Shown here: positions 41,525 to 47,496 of the stretch, one piece after another | Position numbering within the stretch: the stretch's first letter is position 1 | How the letters are laid out: each line of letters opens with the position of its first letter | Assembly (NCBI GenBank): GCA_015068735.1 | Contig: SVJW01000011.1 | Location: 1 to 47,496, forward strand | Origin: Oscillospiraceae bacterium | GTDB taxonomy: Bacteria; Bacillota; Clostridia; UMGS1883 | Direction: 5' to 3' | Length of the DNA stretch: 47,496 bases | Position numbers and translations under genes: made by a program | Notes under the pieces: model-generated | Told to the model about the DNA's origin: nothing | Database searches by the model: none | What the model saw: the letters and a program-made list of their open reading frames with translations, nothing else

Positions 41525-42127
41525 ATGAGAGCTTTTTTTAATTACTATAAATGGCATATTTTGTTTTTTGCTTTATTTGTTATATGTATAACAGCATTTG
41601 CACTCAGTTCATGTCAAAAAAGCGAGGCTGACCTGAAAATCACATGTATAAGCACAGAATATGTTAATGTTCAGACGTTCAACGATACCAAGAACGATCT
41701 TGAAGAATTCCTGCACGATTCTGACGGTGACAATAAAAAGACCGCTACATTGTCTTCACATACAGTTGATACACAAAGTGATCTTGATGAAGTTGCCGAA
41801 GTTTTGTGTACCCCGGAAGACTGCGACATTGTAATTACTACCAAGGCAACTTTTGAGCGGTTTGAAAAGAAGGATATATTTGACACCTCTACCAACTACG
41901 TCAGGGACACAGGCACAGGTAAGTATGAAGTATTGAAAGATGAACAAGGCCGTGTTTATGCAGTATCCATTGAAGGGAACGAATATCTCAAAAACATGGG
42001 ATTTCTCAATACAACAGATCTTTATTTAGCCGTTGTTATAGAAGATTCTGATTCTGATAATCTCCCTTCAAACAAGAAAAACGCTCGTAATATAGCACAG
42101 GTTATCATCAAAGAACGTGACGTATAA
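41525..42127 (+). CDS. Hypothetical membrane-anchored protein
   Basis: A 200-residue protein with an N-terminal hydrophobic helix (WHILFFALFVICITAFALSSC) ending in a Cys that resembles, but does not match well, a lipobox. The outer part is acidic and Ser/Thr-rich with no family I recognise. It partly resembles the periplasmic-domain type of solute-binding proteins (PEDCDIVITTKATFE), which is weak evidence. GTG 41510 and ATG 41516 are alternative starts; ATG 41525 has GGATG at good spacing. It lies 40 bp ahead of yajC. Confidence 0.6.
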   Translation: MRAFFNYYKWHILFFALFVICITAFALSSCQKSEADLKITCISTEYVNVQTFNDTKNDLEEFLHDSDGDNKKTATLSSHTVDTQSDLDEVAEVLCTPEDCDIVITTKATFERFEKKDIFDTSTNYVRDTGTGKYEVLKDEQGRVYAVSIEGNEYLKNMGFLNTTDLYLAVVIEDSDSDNLPSNKKNARNIAQVIIKERDV

Positions 42128-42167
42128 TTTAATTTTAATATATAATTTTTAGAAAGGTGGATTTTTA

Positions 42168-42503
42168 ATGATTACAGCATTTGCAGCAGAAGAACAGGCT
42201 CAGCAGGCAGCCGGACAGGGTGGACCAATAGCTTTGATAATGAGCTTTTTACCCATGATTCTTATCATTCTGGTTTTTTACTTTATAATTATCAGACCTC
42301 AGAAAAAGCAGCAGAAACAGCTTCGTCTTATGCTTGATGCACTTCAGGTTGGAGACAAAATTGTTACTGTCGGCGGAATCATCGGTAAAATCGTTAAGAT
42401 TAAAGAAGATGAAGTCGTAATCGAAACAGGTACCGGTGCTGAAAAGTGCCAGATCAAGTTCCAGAAGGCAGCTATAAGCACTAATCTTACAGTACACGAA
42501 TAA
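42168..42503 (+). CDS. yajC: Preprotein translocase subunit YajC
   Basis: A 111-residue protein with one membrane helix (LIMSFLPMILIILVFYFIIIRP) followed by the YajC signature RPQKKQQKQLRLML and a beta-rich domain (GDKIVTVGGIIGKIVKI). YajC associates with SecDF in the Sec translocon. AAAGGTGG lies 7 nt ahead of the ATG. secD and secF follow downstream, as in many bacteria. Confidence 0.95.
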   Translation: MITAFAAEEQAQQAAGQGGPIALIMSFLPMILIILVFYFIIIRPQKKQQKQLRLMLDALQVGDKIVTVGGIIGKIVKIKEDEVVIETGTGAEKCQIKFQKAAISTNLTVHE

Positions 42504-42510
42504 TTCAAAG

Positions 42511-42540
42511 CACCTCCGAATAGTATAGTTCGGAGGTGTT
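42511..42540 (+). terminator. yajC terminator whose 3' arm is the Shine-Dalgarno of the next gene
   Basis: CACCTCCGAA/TTCGGAGGTG with an 8-nt loop, followed by TTTTATT. The GGAGGTG in the second arm is the ribosome binding site of the gene at 42546, so the hairpin may also control its translation. Confidence 0.75.
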
Positions 42541-42545
42541 TTATT

Positions 42546-42923
42546 ATGAGTTTCTTATCATTGCATTCTTTAAAAAAATACATACTTTCTATTGTGATTT
42601 CAATTTTGTTAACAGTTGTTCTCCTCGCCCTTATCAGCGTTGTTTTTTCGTATCTCCCCCCTGCTTTGTGGCTGATGCAAGCAATAATCGATTACAGTTA
42701 TACTTTACCTGCTTTTATTTCTGCTTTCCTCGCAGCAAGATCCTCCTCAGGCAGAGGACTTCTGACAGGAATTATTACTGCCGTTTTATGTATTTTCATG
42801 ATTTCTCTTGTGGGGAAAATCTTTTTTGACTCCTCTGACTTTTTGATTTCATTTGTTAAAACTCTCCCCATTGGAGCATTATGCGGAGGCTTAGGCGGTA
42901 TATTGGGAATAAACAGTAAATAA
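42546..42923 (+). CDS. Small membrane protein, TIGR04086-like
   Basis: A 125-residue protein with four predicted membrane helices (ILSIVISILLTVVLLALISV; YTLPAFISAFLAARSSS; LLTGIITAVLCIFMISLVG; TLPIGALCGGLGGILG). Size, topology and position between yajC and secDF fit the TIGR04086 family of clostridial membrane proteins, function unknown. Its ribosome site is locked in a hairpin. Confidence 0.7.
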   Translation: MSFLSLHSLKKYILSIVISILLTVVLLALISVVFSYLPPALWLMQAIIDYSYTLPAFISAFLAARSSSGRGLLTGIITAVLCIFMISLVGKIFFDSSDFLISFVKTLPIGALCGGLGGILGINSK

Positions 42924-42935
42924 TCAAGTTTGCTA

Positions 42936-42964
42936 TTGACTATTTTCCATTTTATATATATAAT
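42936..42964 (+). promoter_or_regulatory. SigA promoter of secDF
   Basis: TTGACT (42936-42941), 17-bp spacer, TATAAT (42959-42964), about 45 bp ahead of the secD ATG. Confidence 0.8.
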
Positions 42965-43010
42965 AGTAATGTTATTGTGATATATAGATAATAACAAAGG
43001 AGGAACAATA

Positions 43011-44327
43011 ATGAAGGCAAAAAATGTAATTTCATTCTTGCTGGTTGTGGTACTCATTGCTGCATTTGCATATATTGCGGCAGATGACGTTAAAATCGGC
43101 AAATTCCATGTTCCCAGTACCTTTGACAAAGAAAAAGGTATAAGACAGGGACTTGATCTTGTAGGCGGTTCTGTTATCGTGTTTGAACCGGATGTAGATG
43201 ACCTTTCCGAAGTATCTTCTTCCCAGATGGATGCAGCAGAGGAAGTTATCCGCAGAAGACTTGACATTATGGGACATACAGAAGCTACTGTTTCTCGTCA
43301 GGGTGACACAGGCATCCGTATCGAAATACCCAATGTTGATAATCCGCAGGAAGCTGTTAAGGTAATCGGTTCTACTGCAAAGCTCGAATTTCTTGACGCA
43401 GACGGCAACCTGGTAATGGATGCACGCGGAAATGTTGAGAGTGCAAAAGCTCAATACGGACAGATCAGTGAGTACGGCAGTAATGAGCATTATGTACAGA
43501 TTACATTCACCTCAGCCGGCAGAGAGAAATTTTCTCAGGCTACTGCTGCTGCAGTAAATGCAGGTGCAGGCAAAAACATAATCTCCATTGCTCTTGACGG
43601 TGAAATTCAGATGTCTCCCACCGTAAAAGATGTTATTAACGAAGACACCTGTATTCTTTCCGGCGGTTATTCTCAGAAAGAAGCAAAAGATGTTGCAGCC
43701 CTTATTACTTCCGGTCAGCTTCCTTTCTCTCTTAAGGAAATTGAAGTAAGAAGCATCGGACCTACACTTGGTGAGAAAGCTCTTAATACTTCTCTTACAG
43801 CAGCTCTTATAGGAATTATCCTTGTAATGTTGTTTATGATAGCTATTTACAGACTTCCCGGTTTGGTTGCAAGCGTATCTCTCGTAGCGTATGTTTCAGT
43901 CGTTACACTCGTTCTGGCAGGATTCTTTGTTGATGAATGGAGAGTAGTAACACTTACACTTCCCGGTATTGCCGGCGTAATTCTTTCAATCGGTATGGCA
44001 GTTGACGCCAACGTTGTTATTTTTGAAAGAATTAAGGACGAGCTTCGTGCAGGAAAGAGCGTAGGCGCTTCCGTAAACAGCGGTTTCAAGCGTGCCCTTA
44101 CTGCAATCATTGACTCTAACATCACAACTGTTATTGCCGCTGCTGTACTTTACTACTTCGGCACAGGCCCGATTAAGAGCTTCGCTATGACACTCTTTAT
44201 CGGTATCGTTATAAGTATGCTTACCGCTGTAACTCTTACAAAGTTCTTGCTTAAGCAAATTGTAGGTTTCGGTATTAAGAATCCTGCACTTTACGGATTG
44301 TCAAAAGGAGGGAAGAAAAATGATTAA
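43011..44327 (+). CDS. secD: Protein translocase subunit SecD
   Basis: A 438-residue RND-family membrane protein that uses the proton gradient to help pull proteins through SecYEG. It has an N-terminal helix, a large outer domain (RQGLDLVGGSVIVFEPD), and C-terminal helices with the SecD signature (GMAVDANVVIFERIKDELR). It is shorter than the E. coli protein (about 615), normal for Firmicutes. It ends with an 8-bp overlap with secF, so the two are translated together. AAAGGAGG lies ahead of the ATG. Confidence 0.97.
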   Translation: MKAKNVISFLLVVVLIAAFAYIAADDVKIGKFHVPSTFDKEKGIRQGLDLVGGSVIVFEPDVDDLSEVSSSQMDAAEEVIRRRLDIMGHTEATVSRQGDTGIRIEIPNVDNPQEAVKVIGSTAKLEFLDADGNLVMDARGNVESAKAQYGQISEYGSNEHYVQITFTSAGREKFSQATAAAVNAGAGKNIISIALDGEIQMSPTVKDVINEDTCILSGGYSQKEAKDVAALITSGQLPFSLKEIEVRSIGPTLGEKALNTSLTAALIGIILVMLFMIAIYRLPGLVASVSLVAYVSVVTLVLAGFFVDEWRVVTLTLPGIAGVILSIGMAVDANVVIFERIKDELRAGKSVGASVNSGFKRALTAIIDSNITTVIAAAVLYYFGTGPIKSFAMTLFIGIVISMLTAVTLTKFLLKQIVGFGIKNPALYGLSKGGKKND

Positions 44328-45234
44328 ATCACCAACATCAAAAAGTAAAATTTTCTTTATAATTTCTGCTGTTCTTATTTTAGTCAGTGTTGCTTCCCTT
44401 TGTATACAAGGACTTAATTTAGGTATTGATTTCACAGGCGGTTCCACACTCAGCTTTGATCTTGGAAAAACCGAATACAGCAACAGTGTTGAATCCCGTA
44501 TTACCGCAATTATCAAAGAAAATTCTGATGCTAAAGATATTGTAGTTCAGAAAATGGGCGATGCCGGTGTTTCCATTAAGACTTCCGAACTTAAGAACGA
44601 GGAAAGCCAGGCAATTGTTGAAGCTATAAAGGCTGAATACAACCTCTCCCAGGAAAATGTTTCTCAGGTAGAAAAAGTTTCCGGAAGTGTAAGCGGTGAG
44701 CTTATTAAGAACGCTCTTAAGGCTATTATTATCGCTGTTGCACTTATGCTTCTTTATATTACTTGGCGTTTCGACTTCAAGTCAGGTACTTGTGCTGTAA
44801 TTGCTCTTGCTCACGACGTAATTATAATGCTTGGTTTCTATTCAATCTTCCGCTTCACTGTTAACACAAGTTTTGTTGCGGCAGTTCTTACAATTCTCGG
44901 TTACTCAATCAACGCTACAATCGTTGTGTTTGACCGTGTTCGTGAAAAGAAGCGCAATGCTCCCAAAGCTACTCCCAACGAAGTTGCTGACGACGCTATA
45001 ACAAATTCTTACTGGAGAGCAATTAACTCCTCAGTTACAACACTTCTTACAATCGGTGTTCTCTATATAATGGGCGTTGATTCCATCAAGGAATTTGCTC
45101 TTCCGATTATTATCGGTATTATAGCAGGAACATATTCTTCCCTTTTCATTGCATCTCCTTTCTGGGCTTTTTGGAATAATCATTCTAAAAAGAGCAAGGC
45201 TAATTATGCAAATAAAAAGAAGAAAAGAGCATAA
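44320..45234 (+). CDS. secF: Protein translocase subunit SecF
   Basis: A 304-residue partner of SecD with six membrane helices. Family motifs are LNLGIDFTGGSTLSFDLG near the N-terminus and GYSINATIVVFDRVREKKR in the fourth helix region. Separate SecD and SecF genes are seen here, not the fused SecDF of Bacillus. The Lys-rich tail ends just before a strong terminator. Confidence 0.97.
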   Translation: MIKSPTSKSKIFFIISAVLILVSVASLCIQGLNLGIDFTGGSTLSFDLGKTEYSNSVESRITAIIKENSDAKDIVVQKMGDAGVSIKTSELKNEESQAIVEAIKAEYNLSQENVSQVEKVSGSVSGELIKNALKAIIIAVALMLLYITWRFDFKSGTCAVIALAHDVIIMLGFYSIFRFTVNTSFVAAVLTILGYSINATIVVFDRVREKKRNAPKATPNEVADDAITNSYWRAINSSVTTLLTIGVLYIMGVDSIKEFALPIIIGIIAGTYSSLFIASPFWAFWNNHSKKSKANYANKKKKRA

Positions 45235-45253
45235 CTTTTTATAAGACGAATAA

Positions 45254-45288
45254 AATAGCACTATCTGTACTGATAGTGCTATTTTTTT
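45254..45288 (+). terminator. Terminator of secDF
   Basis: AATAGCACTATC/GATAGTGCTATT with a 6-nt loop followed by TTTTT. Confidence 0.92.
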
Positions 45289-45306
45289 ATTGAAAGGATT
45301 GGTTTG

Positions 45307-46098
45307 ATGAAAAAAATTTTTATAATTATTACAATCCTGATAATCTTTCTCTTTGGATGTACTGCCCCCAATTCGGAAAATGTATTATCCCCCGAAGCAA
45401 AAACGTACGACGAACTTTCTTCAAAAAAGGAAGGTTGGGGTTTCAGAAGAACCGAAAACGGGCCTGAATTTACCCGTGACCAAATCGATAAAATGGAAAA
45501 ATACTCTTGCATATATAAAGAGGATACCGATGAAAAAAATATTTATCTCACTTTTGATGAGGGGTATGAAAACGGCTACACTTCAATTATACTTGATACT
45601 TTAAGAGAAAAAGATGTAAAAGCCGCTTTTTTTGTGACAGGTCCTTATGTAAAAGAAAATCCCGACTTGATTAAGAGAATGATAAAAGAAGGTCATATTG
45701 TAGGAAATCACACGGTAAATCACCCATCAATTCCGGAAATCAAAGATATTGAAACTTTGAAAAAAGAGCTTTACGATTTAGACAGATTGATATATGGTAT
45801 ATGCGGCAAAAAAACAAAATATTTAAGACCGCCCAAGGGTGAATACAGTGAAAGAACTCTGGCAATTACGGGAGATCTCGGTTATACGAACGTTTTTTGG
45901 TCGCAGGCATATGTTGACTGGAATAATAACGTAAGTGCCGAGGAAGCTTTTCAAAAAATTACAAAAAATCTTCATCCGGGATGCGTACTTCTCCTCCACG
46001 CTGTTTCAAAAGGAAATGCCGATGCTTTGGGAAATGTTATTGAATACGCCCGTAAAGAGGGCTATACATTCAGAAGTCTTGACGAATACAAGAATTAA
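45307..46098 (+). CDS. Polysaccharide deacetylase, PdaA-like (sporulation cortex)
   Basis: A 263-residue lipoprotein-like enzyme: MKKIFIIITILIIFLFGC gives a signal with a lipobox Cys. The NodB domain contains IYLTFDEGYENGYT (the PdaA-type TFDxGYE in place of TFDDG), GHIVGNHTVNHPS with the metal-binding HxxxxH/HP, LRPPKGEYSERTL, and VLLLHAVSK. In B. subtilis PdaA makes muramic-delta-lactam in the spore cortex. The frame also opens with TTG 45304, but ATG 45307 has AAAGGA at 8 nt. Followed by spoIVB, another sporulation gene. Confidence 0.85.
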   Translation: MKKIFIIITILIIFLFGCTAPNSENVLSPEAKTYDELSSKKEGWGFRRTENGPEFTRDQIDKMEKYSCIYKEDTDEKNIYLTFDEGYENGYTSIILDTLREKDVKAAFFVTGPYVKENPDLIKRMIKEGHIVGNHTVNHPSIPEIKDIETLKKELYDLDRLIYGICGKKTKYLRPPKGEYSERTLAITGDLGYTNVFWSQAYVDWNNNVSAEEAFQKITKNLHPGCVLLLHAVSKGNADALGNVIEYARKEGYTFRSLDEYKN

Positions 46099-46163
46099 TT
46101 TCCTGTTATAAAAAAAGCCTTTTCAGGCACTCTAATATCATTAGTATATTGGAGGTACATTCT

Positions 46164-47372
46164 ATGAGATTTATAAAGAAGTTATCTTCTTGTATTTTAG
46201 CACTTTCTTTTTCCGCACTCATATTGTATGCAGATATTTTATCGGAATTTCCTGCAGAAATAATCATGCACCAAAATGAATCTCATAGCAGCACACTTGG
46301 TCTTGGAGTATCTATAAGAAATATTCCCGATGATGTATGTGTTACCTCCGGAAATGATACTGTCACACCCCTTAAAACAGGAACATACGATGCAACGCTG
46401 AACGTAGGTAGTATTCCGTTTAAAAAAGTTAAAATCAATGTTTCTCAGCCAAAAAGTCTTTATGTGTCCGGACAACTTATCGGAATCAGAATATATAATA
46501 AAGGGCTTATCGTAACAAATCTTGCACCTGTATTGTGCCAAGGAGTCGAAATATCGCCAGCACAAAAAGCAGGGATTCTTCCGGGAGATATTATTCTGAA
46601 AATAAACGGACAGGAAGTAAAAAGTGCTGAAGAAGTATCCTCTGTAATAACTGAAAGCACAACCCTTACCCTGCAACGAAAAAATGCAATAAAAACAGTT
46701 AAGGTCACGCCCGTCAGTGATGATAATGACGGTGAGCTCAAGCTTGGATTATGGGTTCGTGACAGCAGTGCCGGCGTAGGTACGATGACATATATTAACC
46801 CGGAAAATCTCACCTACGGGGCATTGGGGCACGGAATAAGTGACAGCGACACGGGAATTCTTTTTAATGTTGCTGACGGAAGCATTGAAAAAAGTATGGT
46901 AATTTCAGTACAAAAAGGAAAAAAAGGCTCTCCCGGGCAAATCTCAGGAAGTTTTTCAAGTGCAGGTGAAATTTCCGGTACGGTCAGAAAAAACTGCGAA
47001 GCAGGTTTATTCGGGGATGTATTTCCTCACTCTGATCTGTGTGGAGAAAGCTACCCCATCGGTGTAATGAGCCAAGTTAAAACAGGAGATGCCACCATTC
47101 TTTCTACTGTGGACGGCGACGTTAAGGAATACAAAATCAAAATTCTCCGTACTATGCCCTATGGTTCAGCCTCAAAGGGGCTATCCATTGAAATAACTGA
47201 CCCCGAACTGCTCGATAAGACAGGCGGAATTGTTCAGGGGATGAGTGGTTCGCCCATTATCCAGAACGGTAAACTTATCGGTGCAGTAACCCACGTGCTT
47301 GTAAATGACCCGACAAGAGGTTATGGGATATTTATTGAGAATATGCTCTCGGAGGCGGAGAAAATTAAGTAG
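46164..47372 (+). CDS. spoIVB: SpoIVB sporulation signalling protease
   Basis: A 402-residue protein of peptidase family S55. An N-terminal membrane/signal segment is followed by a PDZ domain (about 120-200: SPAQKAGILPGDIILKINGQ) and the protease domain (GTMTYINPENLTYGALGHGI with the catalytic His; GMSGSPIIQNGKLIGAVTHVL with the catalytic Ser). In Bacillus SpoIVB is secreted from the forespore and triggers SpoIVFB to cleave pro-SigK. GGAGGT lies ahead of ATG 46164; the earlier TTG 46149 is not used. In many genomes spo0A follows, but here the next gene is a convergent AraC. Confidence 0.95.
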   Translation: MRFIKKLSSCILALSFSALILYADILSEFPAEIIMHQNESHSSTLGLGVSIRNIPDDVCVTSGNDTVTPLKTGTYDATLNVGSIPFKKVKINVSQPKSLYVSGQLIGIRIYNKGLIVTNLAPVLCQGVEISPAQKAGILPGDIILKINGQEVKSAEEVSSVITESTTLTLQRKNAIKTVKVTPVSDDNDGELKLGLWVRDSSAGVGTMTYINPENLTYGALGHGISDSDTGILFNVADGSIEKSMVISVQKGKKGSPGQISGSFSSAGEISGTVRKNCEAGLFGDVFPHSDLCGESYPIGVMSQVKTGDATILSTVDGDVKEYKIKILRTMPYGSASKGLSIEITDPELLDKTGGIVQGMSGSPIIQNGKLIGAVTHVLVNDPTRGYGIFIENMLSEAEKIK

Positions 47373-47375
47373 AAA

Positions 47376-47414
47376 AAATGCCCGTCTACCATAATATAGA
47401 CGGGCATTTAGTTT
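47376..47414. terminator. Bidirectional terminator between spoIVB and the AraC gene
   Basis: AAATGCCCGTCTA/TAGACGGGCATTT, a 13-bp stem with an 8-nt loop, followed by A then GTTTTTG on the plus strand and TTTTTTCT on the minus strand. The stop codon of the AraC gene (47408-47410) overlaps the stem. Confidence 0.88.
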
Positions 47415-47496
47415 TTGTAATACTTTTTGTATAGTCTGTAAAAGCATGAATAATCATTAAATCCGCTGCCTAATGCAGCGTTTTTTAAAGATTCTC
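47408..47496 (-). CDS. AraC-family regulator, C-terminal end only (cut by window edge)
   Basis: The last 29 codons, before TAA at 47408, read ESLKNAALGSGFNDYSCFYR and then LYKKYYKN. The GFNDYSxFxRLxKK pattern is the second helix-turn-helix of AraC regulators. The body of the gene lies beyond 47496, so the sensor type is unknown. Confidence 0.7.
   Translation of the reverse strand, partial: ESLKNAALGSGFNDYSCFYRLYKKYYKN

Noticed and set aside
46109..46131. Small GCCT/AGGC hairpin with an A-run after the PdaA-like gene as a terminator
   Set aside because: The stem is only about 4-5 bp and the T-run is on the minus strand, where no gene precedes it.

Overview
The window looks like the chromosome of a low-GC, Gram-positive, spore-forming member of the Clostridia, probably a gut or rumen anaerobe. 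The evidence is SpoIVB and a PdaA-like deacetylase (sporulation), S-layer homology (SLH) proteins, strong AGGAGG ribosome binding sites, near-perfect TTGACA-17-TATAAT promoters, an LplABC-type sugar importer and the Pta-AckA acetate pathway. Species cannot be fixed from the sequence alone.

Region 1 (1-20568, almost all minus strand) is a carbohydrate locus. It runs from an ABC importer (binding lipoprotein plus two permeases) through a short AraC regulator, a GH88 unsaturated glucuronyl hydrolase, a beta-propeller glycosidase, an SGNH esterase, a hypothetical beta-sandwich protein and an L-fucose mutarotase. A second AraC regulator precedes two large SLH surface proteins and a secreted lyase-like protein cut by the window edge. 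Together they suggest surface capture and lyase cleavage of an acidic, perhaps fucose-containing and acetylated polysaccharide, import of oligosaccharides, and intracellular breakdown. The two AraC genes share about 75 bp of upstream sequence.

Region 2 (about 20.7-21.5 kb) is a scar. It holds a remnant of a NagB-like deaminase gene and a decayed IS1182-type transposase.

Region 3 (21502-30939, minus) is the most interesting part: a ten-gene, tightly packed operon for a bacterial ubiquitin-like conjugation system. From its consensus promoter the order is XRE repressor, ImmA/IrrE-like membrane metalloprotease, RING/zinc-ribbon membrane protein, YukD-like ubiquitin-like protein with a Gly-Gly-Ala-Lys tail, ThiF-type E1, an E2 fused to six membrane segments and an FHA domain, an exported trypsin-like protease, a JAB/JAMM isopeptidase, a second RING protein with a DUF2628-like membrane domain, and a second JAB isopeptidase with a transmembrane segment and LysM. 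Nearly every component is membrane-tethered, and both the RING and JAB proteins are duplicated with different tails. The operon sits next to the 3' end of a tRNA-Arg gene, a common integration target, so it may be an acquired island.

Region 4 (31.1-36.2 kb) is core metabolism: tRNA-Arg(CCT), rpmF, a YceD/DUF177 protein, ackA, pta and, on the plus strand, tmcAL.

Region 5 (36.2-47.5 kb) holds cell-envelope and sporulation genes: an amidase with an SH3 domain, a leucine-rich-repeat protein, a cardiolipin synthase, an APC permease, yajC, a TIGR04086-like membrane protein, secD, secF, a PdaA-like deacetylase, spoIVB and the tail of another AraC gene.
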